Positions 19,381 to 27,357 of a stretch of DNA of 64,000 bases are shown here, in pieces. Source of the DNA: Deltaproteobacteria bacterium. GTDB taxonomy: Bacteria; Myxococcota_A; Polyangia; Polyangiales; Ga0077539. A model generated the notes under the pieces. That model saw only the letters and a list, made by a program, of their open reading frames with translations, made no database searches and was not told the DNA's origin. Location of the stretch: the NCBI GenBank assembly GCA_016704445.1, contig JADJAE010000160.1, positions 310,001 to 374,000 of the forward strand, given 5' to 3'. Both the position numbers and the translations under genes were made by a program. Numbering within the stretch: the stretch's first letter is position 1; each line of letters begins with the position of its first letter.

Positions 19381-20567
19381 GGTTCTTCTGGCGTTGGCCG
19401 TGGGTCGCGACCGTTCTGGCAGTGCCGGCGATCGCGAACGCGCAGGTGACGGTGAACGACGAGGCGACGCCCGCGGCGGTGGTCGCGCGCCCGCGGACGA
19501 CGATCACCCTGTCGTCGGGGACGACGGGCACGACGTCCCGCAGCAGCGGCGGTCTGGTGCCGGAGTTCCACACGGTGAACACCGGCGACACGCTGTGGGA
19601 CATCTCGGGGTACTACTTCGAGAACCCCTGGTACTGGCCGCGGGTCTGGGCGCGCAACCCGCAGATCACCAACCCCCACTGGATCTTCCCCGGAGATCAG
19701 GTGCGGCTGCTGCTGCCCGGTGAGGTGTCGGTCACGACGCCGTCGACCTCGATGGTCCAGACGCCGGGGGGCCTGCGCGTCACCCGTCAGGCGGCGCGAT
19801 ACCCGCGGGGGACGGTGTTCATGCGGGAGTCCGCGTGGGCGACCACCGAGGAGATCAACACCTCGGGGTCCATCGTCGGCGCCCCGGAGGACAACATGCT
19901 CCTCTCCGAGGGTGACCAGGCGTACGTGGAGTTTCCGCGGCGCGCCCCCAACGTCGGCGAGACCTACACCATCTACTCGTCGGCTCAGGAGACGCGCGGC
20001 TCGGACCGCGACGCCGGGCGCGTCGTCCGGGTGCTCGGCACCGTCGTCGTCGACGCCTGGGATGCTCGCCGACACATCGCGACGGTGCGCATCACCGAGT
20101 CCCTCGAGCCCATCGAGCGGGGCGAGCGCGTCGCGGTCATCCAGCGGCAGTTTCTCCCGGTGCCGCCGGTGCCCAACGACCGCGACCTCACCGCCCACGT
20201 CGTCGCCACGCCGACCCCACGCGAGATCGTCGGCAGCAACTTCGTGGTCATCATCGACCGCGGCGCGCAGGACGGCCTCCGCCTCGGCAACCGGCTCTTC
20301 CTCACGCAGCGCGGCGACCCGTGGCGCCGCTCGGTGGAGAGCTACAGCCGCGGCATCCGCATCCAGGAGATCGACCGCGACGGCGACGGGCGCGTCGACC
20401 ACGCGCCGGACGCCGAGTCCCTCCGCGCCGGAGAGGAGCTCCCGGTGGAGGTCGCCGGCGAGCTCATCGTCGTCGCCGTGCACCCCCGCAGCGCCGCGTG
20501 CCTCGTGAACCTCAGCAGCCGCGAGATCGAGAACGGCGCGCCCGTCGTGATGCGCCGCGGCTACTGA
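19377..20567 (+). CDS. Exported LysM-domain protein
   Basis: A 396-residue protein with a signal peptide (WPWVATVLAVPAIANA, cleavage probably before QVTV). A LysM peptidoglycan-binding domain lies at about residues 62-112 (FHTVNTGDTLWDISGYYFEN; NPWYWPRVWARNPQITNPHW; FPGDQVRLLLP). The remaining about 270 residues form an extracytoplasmic module of beta strands (GDQAYVEFPRR, TVVVDAWDARRHIATVRI, FVVIIDRGAQDGLRLGNRLF), a pattern common in myxobacterial LysM proteins of unknown role. It is coupled to the YbgF-like lipoprotein, suggesting a joint role at the cell wall. Confidence 0.85.
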   Translation: MRFFWRWPWVATVLAVPAIANAQVTVNDEATPAAVVARPRTTITLSSGTTGTTSRSSGGLVPEFHTVNTGDTLWDISGYYFENPWYWPRVWARNPQITNPHWIFPGDQVRLLLPGEVSVTTPSTSMVQTPGGLRVTRQAARYPRGTVFMRESAWATTEEINTSGSIVGAPEDNMLLSEGDQAYVEFPRRAPNVGETYTIYSSAQETRGSDRDAGRVVRVLGTVVVDAWDARRHIATVRITESLEPIERGERVAVIQRQFLPVPPVPNDRDLTAHVVATPTPREIVGSNFVVIIDRGAQDGLRLGNRLFLTQRGDPWRRSVESYSRGIRIQEIDRDGDGRVDHAPDAESLRAGEELPVEVAGELIVVAVHPRSAACLVNLSSREIENGAPVVMRRGY

Positions 20568-20601
20568 TCCCCGCGTCGTCCCTCTCCAGACCCCCCCAAA
20601 C

Positions 20602-22110
20602 TCAGCCCATCGGATCGAGCACCCCGCGCACCGTGATCTTCACGGTGGCGCCGAGCTCCTCCGGCGCGAGCACCACGCAGCGCCGCCGCCCCGCGCGCAG
20701 GCTCTCCCAGAGCGCCCGCCGCACCGGCTGCGCCGCGAGCAGGGTTATCGTCTCCTCGCCCCCGCACCCTCCGTCGACCATTGTCCGCAGGTCGTCCGCC
20801 GGCGCCGCCCCCAGCGTCGGCCGCCGCGCCAGCTCGTCGCGGAGGGCGCCCTCGAGCGTCGGACCGATCATCCACACCGCGATCTCCCCCTGCGGCGCGA
20901 AGCGCGTTGCGAGCACCGGGCCGAGCGCCTCGCGCACCCTCGACCGCCACCGCTCTGCCGCATCGCCCGCGGCGCCCGCGCGCAGCACCGCCTCCAGCAG
21001 CGCGCGCAGGTCGCCGGAGGGAACCTCCTCCTCCGCCAGCCAGCGTCGCAGCGCCGTCAGCTCCGTCGCGGAGATCAGCGCCGGGGAGGTCGCCCGCACC
21101 AGCGCCGGAGCGTCGACCGAGAGCTCATCGAGCCGACGCTCGGTGTCGTCGATGTCGATCCGGTCGACGACCGCGAGCTCCTCGGGGGCCTGCGGGAGGA
21201 GCGAGAGCGCCGCCAGCGCGACGGCCACCAGGGCGAAGGGCCAGAGCGGAAAGCCCGGCGCGAGGCCCACCAGGAGCATCACCCCGGCGCACGCCCGGAG
21301 CGTCGAGGAGGCGACCAGGCGGCGGTCGTCGGAGCGCACCAGGGGACGGCTCACGGAGAGCGCCGCGGCCACGGCGAGGAGCATCGAGGGCACCTGCGCG
21401 AGGAGCCCCTGACCGATGGCCAGCGTGGCGTACCGCGCCGCCGCGGCGCCGGGCGCGAGGCCGCCGCGAGAGATGCCCAGGAGCGTTCCGGCGATGAGGT
21501 TGACCAGCACGATGACCACGCCCGCGACCGCGTCGCCCTTCACGAAGCGCATCGCCCCGTCCATCGCCCCGGCGCGCTGAGCCCGCTGCTCCAGCGCCTC
21601 GCGCTCGCGCCTCGCCTGCCGCGCGTCGATGGCTCCGCCTCGCGCGGTGGCGTCGATGGCGAGCTGCTGGCCCGGCATCGCGTCGAGGGCGAAGCGCGCC
21701 GCGACCTCCGCCACCCGCTCTCCGCCCTGCACCACCACGACGAGCTGCACCACCGTGAGGATCACGAAGACCGCCGCGCCGACCACCGCGTCACCGCGCA
21801 CCGCCACGGATCCGAAGGCGGCGATGACCGCGCCCGGAGAGCCGCCGCCGAGGATGGCGCGCGACGCGGCGAGCTCGAGCGCGAGGCGAACCAGCGCGCC
21901 GACGAGGAGCACCGCGGGGAGCGCGTTCACCACGCGCGGAGGCCTCGGGGCGGCGCAGCTCAGGAGCACCACGAGCGAGGCGGCGAGGTTGGCGACGAGC
22001 AGCGCGTCGAGGAGCGCCGCGGGCATCGGGGCGATGAGCGCCGCGAGCAGGAGCGCGAGGGCGCCGCCGCGCAGCCACGGGCCGACGCGGACGAGCGCCC
22101 GGCCCATCAT
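20602..22110 (-). CDS. Orphan FlhA/SctV-like export-gate protein, shortened
   Basis: A 502-residue membrane protein of the FHIPEP family, the export gate of flagellar and type III secretion systems. The signature near residue 143 is intact (PGQQLAIDATARGGAIDA, then RAGAMDGAMRFVKGDA). About eight membrane spans precede and follow it. The cytoplasmic C-terminal domain is about 200 residues, shorter than in typical FlhA/SctV (about 690 in total), but retains EELGATVKITVRGVLDP-like ending segments seen in export gates. No other flagellar or T3SS gene is in the window, so it is an orphan here. Start is one of two consecutive ATGs (22110 or 22107). The gene lies 1 base from the epimerase stop. Confidence 0.82.
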   Translation of the reverse strand: MMGRALVRVGPWLRGGALALLLAALIAPMPAALLDALLVANLAASLVVLLSCAAPRPPRVVNALPAVLLVGALVRLALELAASRAILGGGSPGAVIAAFGSVAVRGDAVVGAAVFVILTVVQLVVVVQGGERVAEVAARFALDAMPGQQLAIDATARGGAIDARQARREREALEQRAQRAGAMDGAMRFVKGDAVAGVVIVLVNLIAGTLLGISRGGLAPGAAAARYATLAIGQGLLAQVPSMLLAVAAALSVSRPLVRSDDRRLVASSTLRACAGVMLLVGLAPGFPLWPFALVAVALAALSLLPQAPEELAVVDRIDIDDTERRLDELSVDAPALVRATSPALISATELTALRRWLAEEEVPSGDLRALLEAVLRAGAAGDAAERWRSRVREALGPVLATRFAPQGEIAVWMIGPTLEGALRDELARRPTLGAAPADDLRTMVDGGCGGEETITLLAAQPVRRALWESLRAGRRRCVVLAPEELGATVKITVRGVLDPMG

Positions 22111-22111
22111 C

Positions 22112-23065
22112 TCAATGGACGCCTTCCCGATGGAACCACTCGGCGAAGCGCGCGAGGCCCTCGTCGATGAGGGTGGTGGGCGCATAGCCGAGCTTCTCCC
22201 GGGCGTGGGTGATGTCCGCGAAGGTGATCGGGACGTCGCCCGGCTGGTCGGGCTCGTGGTGCGTTCTGGGCTCGATGCCGAGGGCGCGGCCGAGCTTCTC
22301 GACCACCGCGTCGAGGCGCGTCGTGTGCGACTCGCCGAGGTTGTAGATCTCGTAGCCCTCGCAGTGGTCGAGCGCCGCGACGGTGCCCTGCACGATGTCC
22401 GCGATGTACGTGTAGTCGCGCGCGCTGCTGCCGTCGCCGTAGATCGGGATCGAGCGCCCGCGGGCGATCATCGTGGCGAACTTGTGGAAGGCCATCTCCG
22501 GCCGCTGCCGCGGGCCATACACGGTGAAGTAACGGAGCGCCGCGACGTGGGTGCCGTAGAGGTGGTTCCAGGTGGCGCAGAGCACCTCCCCGGCCTTCTT
22601 GGTCGCGGCGTAGGGCGAGATGGGCCGGTCGACCGGGTCGGTCTCACGGAAGGGCACCGTGGTCCTGCCGCCGTAGACCGACGAGGACGACGCGAAGACC
22701 AGCTTCGGGACCTCCGCGTGGCGCATCCGCTCGAGCACGTTGGTGAGCCCGCGCACGTTGGCGTCGATGTAGATGCCGGGCGAGTCGATGGAGGGACGGA
22801 CGCCCGCCCAGGCCGCGAGGTGGATCACCGCGTCGAAGCGGTTGGCTGCGAAGAGGGCCGTCAGCGCGGGCTCGTCGCAGAGGTCGCCCTCGACCATCGT
22901 GAAGCCGCGGAGCGCGCCGAGGGCCGCGGCGTTGCGGCGCTTGATGGCCGGGTCGTAGAAGGCGTTGAAGTTGTCGAAGCCCACCACCTCGTCGCCGCGC
23001 GCCAGGAGCGCCTCGGCGGTGTGGCTGCCGATGAAACCGGCCGCGCCGGTGAGCAGGACCTTCAC
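22112..23065 (-). CDS. NAD-dependent sugar-nucleotide epimerase (UDP-glucuronate 4-epimerase-like)
   Basis: A 317-residue short-chain dehydrogenase of the extended NDP-sugar epimerase type. The NAD-binding glycine motif is at the start (LLTGAAGFIGSHTAEALL). The catalytic motifs are the Ser triad position (FASSSSVYGG) and Y-x3-K (SPYAATKKAGEVL). RYFTVYGPRQRPEMAF and GRSIPIYGDGSSARDYTYI are typical of UDP-glucuronate or UDP-glucose/galactose 4-epimerases. The product would feed surface polysaccharide synthesis; substrate is inferred from family resemblance. Start is GTG 23063-23065. It is followed, with 1 base between, by the FlhA-like gene, so the two are co-oriented and probably co-transcribed. 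Confidence 0.9.
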   Translation of the reverse strand: MKVLLTGAAGFIGSHTAEALLARGDEVVGFDNFNAFYDPAIKRRNAAALGALRGFTMVEGDLCDEPALTALFAANRFDAVIHLAAWAGVRPSIDSPGIYIDANVRGLTNVLERMRHAEVPKLVFASSSSVYGGRTTVPFRETDPVDRPISPYAATKKAGEVLCATWNHLYGTHVAALRYFTVYGPRQRPEMAFHKFATMIARGRSIPIYGDGSSARDYTYIADIVQGTVAALDHCEGYEIYNLGESHTTRLDAVVEKLGRALGIEPRTHHEPDQPGDVPITFADITHAREKLGYAPTTLIDEGLARFAEWFHREGVH

Positions 23066-23220
23066 GGCGAAACCCGCCCGATCGAAGTCGACATGCCGCC
23101 GAATGTACCTTCGCGGTCGCCTCGCGGCGTAGCCATTCCGCGGTGTGGCGTTGAGCCCGCGAGCGCGCCGTCGCGTCGCCACGAAGTGCTGCCACGACCC
23201 GCCGTAGCCGATCGTTTCGC

Positions 23221-23248
23221 TTGACTCTTTTCTGGACCCCCATATCCT
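23221..23248 (+). promoter_or_regulatory. Sigma-70-type promoter for dksA
   Basis: A TTGACT -35 element (23221-23226), a 16-base spacer and a TATCCT -10 element (23243-23248) lie about 50 bases before the dksA start. The local AT content is higher than the surroundings. Transcription would start near 23255, giving a leader of about 45 bases with a GGAAAGGGG ribosome site before ATG 23300. Confidence 0.6.
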
Positions 23249-23299
23249 CTCCGGCCCTGATCGGCGGTGGTTGGGGGGGTAGGAAAGGGGTTTCGTAAC

Positions 23300-23668
23300 A
23301 TGGCGTTTCCTAAGTCCGAGTTGCAGCGCTTCAAGACGCTCCTCCTGGAGAAGCGTTCGCAGATCCTGCAGAACGCCCAGAGCACGCTCACCGAGGACAT
23401 GGCCCTCGACACCAACGACCTGCCAGACGAGATGGATCTGGCGTCGAGCGAGTACCTCCAGTCCTTCACGTTCCGCCTGCGCGGGCGGGAGAAGGTCTTC
23501 CTCGAGAAGATCGACCGCGCGCTCGTGAAGATCGAGGGCAACGACTTCGGCCTCTGCGAGGAGTGCGGCGAGGAGATCGCCCTCAAGCGCCTCGAGGCCC
23601 GCCCCGAGACCAACCTCTGCATCCGCTGCAAGGAAGACCAGGAGCGCGCCGAGAAGGACTACTCCTGA
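23300..23668 (+). CDS. dksA: DksA/TraR family RNA polymerase-binding protein
   Basis: A 122-residue DksA/TraR protein that inserts into the RNA polymerase secondary channel and, with ppGpp, adjusts transcription of rRNA and stress genes. The N-terminal coiled coil (LQRFKTLLLEKRSQILQNAQ) is followed by the acidic tip region (DTNDLPDEMDLASSEY). The Cys4 zinc finger is complete (CEECGEEI then CIRCKED). ATG 23300 is chosen over an in-frame upstream ATG because of the strong AAGGGG site 9 bases ahead and conservation of the MAFPKSEL start. A sigma-70-like promoter lies at 23221-23248. The size matches short DksA proteins of Deltaproteobacteria-type genomes. Confidence 0.93.
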   Translation: MAFPKSELQRFKTLLLEKRSQILQNAQSTLTEDMALDTNDLPDEMDLASSEYLQSFTFRLRGREKVFLEKIDRALVKIEGNDFGLCEECGEEIALKRLEARPETNLCIRCKEDQERAEKDYS

Positions 23669-23707
23669 CGGTTCTCTCCGCGGGCCGCGAGGCGTAGGCT
23701 CAAAGGT

Positions 23708-24475
23708 GTGTGGGTGAAGAAGCAACCGGTGCGGTTCTTCGTGGTCTCCAACGACCCGGAGCCCTGCCCCTACCTGCCCGACACCACGATGCAGCTCCCG
23801 CTGCGGATGCCCACGGCGCGGCTCACCCCTGACCTCTTCGACCAGCTCCTCGAACAGGGCGACCGGCGCTCCGGTCCGCTCCTCTACCGACCCAGCTGCC
23901 CCGCCTGCAACGCCTGCGAGGCCATCCGGGTGCACGTCCCGACCTTCCAGCCCTCGCGCTCGCAGCGCCGCGCGGCCCGCCGTAACGCCGACCTCACCGT
24001 CGAGCGGGTGCGCCCCTCGGTGAGCTCAGAGCACCTCCGGCTCTACAACCGCCACTCCCGAGAGCGCGGCCTCTCCCAGCGAGAGCAGCTCGCCACCGAG
24101 ACCGACTACCGCTTCTTCCTCGTCGAGACCTCCGTCGACAGCTGGGAGCTTCGCTACCTCGACGACAAGCGCCTGATCGCCGTGAGCATCCTCGACTTCG
24201 GTCAGCGCGCGGTCTCGAGCGTCTACCACTACTTCGACCCAGACGAGTCCTGGCGCTCCCTCGGCGTCTACTCCGTGCTGCGGGAGATCGAGCTCTGCCG
24301 AGAGCTCGGCATGGAGTGGTATTACCTGGGTCTGTATGTCGGGGCCTGCGACCACCTGAACTACAAGGCCGAGTACTTCCCCCACCAGCGCCGCATCGGA
24401 GGCGTCTGGCACCAGTTCGAAGCCCCAGGCGCCCCCGGCGTCCCGCAGCCCGCTCCCCCTTCATCCCTGATCTGA
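23708..24475 (+). CDS. bpt: Aspartate/glutamate leucyltransferase (N-end rule)
   Basis: A 255-residue Bpt enzyme that transfers Leu from Leu-tRNA to N-terminal Asp or Glu, marking proteins for ClpAP-type degradation. The N-terminal Cys-rich part (DPEPCPYLP; RPSCPACNACEAIRV) matches the R-transferase N domain. The C-terminal GNAT-like domain has VSSVYHYFDPDESWRSLGVY and the LGLYVGACDHLNYKAEYFP block conserved across the ATE1/Bpt family. GTG start; length is normal. It lies 39 bases after dksA and may be co-transcribed with it. Confidence 0.92.
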   Translation: MWVKKQPVRFFVVSNDPEPCPYLPDTTMQLPLRMPTARLTPDLFDQLLEQGDRRSGPLLYRPSCPACNACEAIRVHVPTFQPSRSQRRAARRNADLTVERVRPSVSSEHLRLYNRHSRERGLSQREQLATETDYRFFLVETSVDSWELRYLDDKRLIAVSILDFGQRAVSSVYHYFDPDESWRSLGVYSVLREIELCRELGMEWYYLGLYVGACDHLNYKAEYFPHQRRIGGVWHQFEAPGAPGVPQPAPPSSLI

Positions 24476-24594
24476 CCGGCGTACTACCGCAACGGTCGGT
24501 CGTGCTCCATCAACGGGGGGTGCCACCCTCGCGTGGCACCTCATGGGCCGCGGCTTGCGCATGGGGTGCTACGCGTGTTACGCACCGAACATCA

Positions 24595-24609
24595 ACTGGT
24601 CAGACCAGT
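24595..24609 (+). promoter_or_regulatory. Palindromic operator for the adjacent FadR-type regulator
   Basis: ACTGGTC A GACCAGT is a perfect 15-base inverted repeat centred on 24602, ending 11 bases before the regulator's ATG. TGGT-N3-ACCA is the classic core of FadR/PdhR-type GntR operators, so the regulator probably represses its own operon by covering the transcription start region. A weak TTGCGC/TTACGC promoter (17-base spacer, 24555-24583) just upstream fits this layout. Confidence 0.72.
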
Positions 24610-24620
24610 CGAGTCGACCC

Positions 24621-25394
24621 ATGCACTACGATCCCAGCACCACCGACGCTGCCTCGCTCGCCGCCCACGCGCTGCGTGCGGCCATCCTGCGGGGCGACCA
24701 TCCCGTGGGGAGCAAGCTGCCCGGGGAGCGTGAGCTCTCGATCCAGCTGGGGGTGAGCCGGGCGACGCTGAGGGCGGCCATCACGAGGCTCCAGGGCGAG
24801 GGGCTGCTCCGGGCGGTCCATGGATCGGGGACGCTGGTGCTCGACGTCCGGGAGACCGGCGGCATCGAGATGATGGCGCACATGGCCGCCTTCGGGACGC
24901 TCACCTCGGGTGACCCGGTGGCGCTCCTCGCCGACCTGATGGAGCTGCGGCGCACGCTGGCGGTGGAGGCCATCGGGCTCGCGGCCGAGCGGTGCACCGC
25001 GGACGAGCTCCTGGCGCTGCGCTCGCACGTCGACGTGCAGCGGGGGCTGCGGGGAGAGCCCGAGCGCTACATCGCCTCCGACCTCGCGCTGGCCCGGCGC
25101 TTCGCGGGCGCGACGCACAACCTCGCCCTCGTGCTCGTGGCCAACACGCTCGTGCGCATGCTCGAGCGCCAGCCGGGGCTCGAGCTCGCGTTCCTGGTGC
25201 AGGCCGACGCGACGATGCGCTTCTACGACCGCGTGCTGGAGCTCATCGCGCTCCGCGACGCCAGCAGCGCCCGCCGCTACGCGCGGGTGCTCATCGAACG
25301 ACTCGACCGCCACATGCTCGCGCGGCTCCGCGCGACGCTCGATCACGCCTCCGACGCACCCACGTCGCCGTCCTCGCAGGAGATGCACCCATGA
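24621..25394 (+). CDS. GntR-family regulator, FadR (FCD) subfamily
   Basis: A 257-residue repressor-type protein. The N-terminal winged helix is typical of GntR (GSKLPGERELSIQLGVSR, then ATLRAAITRLQGEGLLRAVH). The C-terminal all-helical FCD-like effector domain follows (LADLMELRRTLAVEAIGLAA; DLALARRFAGATHNLAL). The ligand-binding His/Asp pattern of metal-dependent FCD domains is only partly visible. ATG 24621 is preferred to the in-frame upstream start because the operator lies between them. The stop overlaps the next gene (ATGA), so regulator, small partner and GMC oxidoreductase form one operon; the inducer is probably its substrate or product. Confidence 0.88.
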   Translation: MHYDPSTTDAASLAAHALRAAILRGDHPVGSKLPGERELSIQLGVSRATLRAAITRLQGEGLLRAVHGSGTLVLDVRETGGIEMMAHMAAFGTLTSGDPVALLADLMELRRTLAVEAIGLAAERCTADELLALRSHVDVQRGLRGEPERYIASDLALARRFAGATHNLALVLVANTLVRMLERQPGLELAFLVQADATMRFYDRVLELIALRDASSARRYARVLIERLDRHMLARLRATLDHASDAPTSPSSQEMHP

Positions 25395-25846
25395 CCATGA
25401 CCGGAGTCGAGCGCCACTGGCTCTCCATCGTTCTCCCTTCGTTCATCGACCCGGCCGCCGGGGGCCTCGGGCTTCGGCCCGGCGAGGTCGACTTCGTCCG
25501 AGGAGCGCTGACCATGTACGACGCATCGAGCCCGATGGGGCGGCTCGGGATGCGCGCGGCGGTGCTCGTGGCGATGCTCTCGCCGGTGCTCCTGCTGGGG
25601 CGACTGCGGTCCTTCGCGGCGCTCGACTCCACCGAGCGCGCCGCGGTGCTGGCGCGCATCTGCTCGCACCGGCTCTACATGCTGCGGGGCCTCGGGGTGC
25701 TGCTCAAGCTCGCGGCGTCGATGGCGATGTTCCGCGTCGCCTCGGTGCGAGGGCGCACCCACTACGACCACCGGGCGGCGACGCAACCCGTCAGGGCCCG
25801 CGTCGCGCTCCCGGTGCTGATGGTCCCGTCGCCGGGGGCCGCGTGA
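25391..25846 (+). CDS. Small helical partner of the downstream GMC oxidoreductase
   Basis: A 151-residue protein overlapping both neighbours by 4 bases. It is not recognised with certainty. It begins WLSIVLPSFIDPAAGG, has a central helical and partly hydrophobic stretch (MRAAVLVAMLSPVLLLGRL), then FAALDSTERAAVLARI and HRLYMLRGLGVLLKLAASMA. This layout resembles the accessory or N-terminal segment found next to many bacterial GMC alcohol or sterol oxidoreductases, where it is a separate small subunit or fused. An electron-transfer-subunit or folding-partner role is inferred from gene order only. Confidence 0.6.
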   Translation: MTMTGVERHWLSIVLPSFIDPAAGGLGLRPGEVDFVRGALTMYDASSPMGRLGMRAAVLVAMLSPVLLLGRLRSFAALDSTERAAVLARICSHRLYMLRGLGVLLKLAASMAMFRVASVRGRTHYDHRAATQPVRARVALPVLMVPSPGAA

Positions 25847-27354
25847 TGCGCGTCGTCGACGACGTGGCCGACTTCGTCATCGTCGGTACCGGCGCCGGTG
25901 GAGCGACCGCCGCGAGGGTGCTCGCCGGGGCGGGCCGCGACGTGCTGATGCTCGAAGAGGGGCCGCAGCTTCGCACCGCCGAGAGACCCGCGGAGGTGCT
26001 CGACGCCATGGCGATGGCGTTCCGCGATTTCGCGACCTCCACCACCCGGGGCTCCACGCCGCTGCCGATGCTCCAGGGGCGCTGCGTGGGCGGGGCCACC
26101 GCCATCAACTCCGGCATCATCTGGCGCTTGCCCGAAGACGTCCGCGACGAGTGGATCGCGCAGCATGGCCTCTCGCACCTCGTCGAGCGCCGCGCCCTCG
26201 ACGACGCCTTCGACCAGATCGAGCGCGAGCTCGAGGTCACCGAGACGAGCACGGCGCTCTTCGGCGGCAACTCCGAACGCATGGCCGAGGCCTGCCGCGT
26301 GCTCGGTCTCCCCGGCCAGCCGATGACCCGCAACGCCGCCCGCTGCAAGGGCAGCGCGCGCTGCCTCCAGGGCTGCCCCGGCGAGGCGCGCCAGAGCATG
26401 GACGTCTCGTACATCCCGAGGGCCCAGCGGGACGGGGCGAGGCTCCTCACGCTGGCGCGCGTCGACCGCGTGCTCATCGAGTGGGGACGCGCGGTCGGCG
26501 TCGAGGGGGTGCTGCTCGACCCGGTCACCCGGCGCCCGGTGGCGCAGCTCCGGGTGATGGCGAGGGAGGCCGTGATCGTCAGCGCGAGCGCGATACAGAC
26601 GCCGGTCATCCTGCGGCGCAGCGGGCTGCGGGGCATGGTGGGAGAGCGCTTTCAGGCGCACCCGGGCTGCGCGGTGGTGGGGCGCTTCGACGAGCCGGTG
26701 GTGATGAGCCGCGGCGCGACGCAGGGCTACGAGGTGCCGCTGCGCGACCGCCGGCTGAAGCTGGAGACCCTCGCGCTGCCGCCGGAGCTCCTGGCCCCGC
26801 GGCTGCCCGGCGCGGGCGCGGCCTGGCAGAGCCGCCTCGCGGAGATGGACCACTACGCCCAGTGGAGCTTCATCTGCCGCATGGAGGCCCACGGTCGGGT
26901 GCGCCCCGCGCTCTTCGGCGGCGGCAGCGACGCCGCGGTGCATTTCACGCCCACCGCGCGAGACATGGAGCGGGTGAAGGACGGCATCGGGCTCGTCTGC
27001 CGGATGATGTTCGCGGCGGGTGCGAGGGAGGTCTTCCCTGGCATCGGGGAGCTGCCCTCGGTGCTGAAGAGCGTCGACGAGGTGGACGCCATCGACCGCG
27101 CCACGCTCCGGCCGCAGCACGTGAACATGATCACGTCGCACCTCTTCGGCACCGCGTGCGCGGGCAGCGATCCGCGGGCCAGCGCGGTGGACGAGAACCT
27201 CGCGGTGCACGACGTCCGAGGGCTGCACGTGATGGACGCGAGCGTGTTTCCGACCAACCTCGGGGTGAACCCGCAGCACTCGATCATGGCGCTGACGTGG
27301 GTGGCGGCGTCGCGGCTCGCCAACCGCTCGCTGCACCGGCAGGTCGCGGCTTGA
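25843..27354 (+). CDS. GMC-family FAD oxidoreductase
   Basis: A 503-residue flavoprotein. The FAD-binding motif is at residues 12-35 (FVIVGTGAGGATAARVLAG, then a LEEG strand end). The GMC core block GRCVGGATAINSGIIWRLP follows. A Cys-rich loop at about residue 170 (RCKGSARCLQGCPGEARQS) is characteristic of the bacterial long-chain-alcohol/sterol-oxidase-like branch. The C-terminal catalytic block is HVMDASVFPTNLGVNPQHS with the His of NPQHS in the active-site position. Substrate is unknown; a hydrophobic alcohol is plausible. It starts at GTG 25843 or ATG 25846. Its operon is under the FadR-type regulator upstream. Confidence 0.88.
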   Translation: MMRVVDDVADFVIVGTGAGGATAARVLAGAGRDVLMLEEGPQLRTAERPAEVLDAMAMAFRDFATSTTRGSTPLPMLQGRCVGGATAINSGIIWRLPEDVRDEWIAQHGLSHLVERRALDDAFDQIERELEVTETSTALFGGNSERMAEACRVLGLPGQPMTRNAARCKGSARCLQGCPGEARQSMDVSYIPRAQRDGARLLTLARVDRVLIEWGRAVGVEGVLLDPVTRRPVAQLRVMAREAVIVSASAIQTPVILRRSGLRGMVGERFQAHPGCAVVGRFDEPVVMSRGATQGYEVPLRDRRLKLETLALPPELLAPRLPGAGAAWQSRLAEMDHYAQWSFICRMEAHGRVRPALFGGGSDAAVHFTPTARDMERVKDGIGLVCRMMFAAGAREVFPGIGELPSVLKSVDEVDAIDRATLRPQHVNMITSHLFGTACAGSDPRASAVDENLAVHDVRGLHVMDASVFPTNLGVNPQHSIMALTWVAASRLANRSLHRQVAA

Positions 27355-27357
27355 ACG

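Noticed and set aside
20602..22110. A type III secretion or flagellar cluster
   Set aside because: Only the one export-gate homologue is present; neighbours are an epimerase and a LysM protein.
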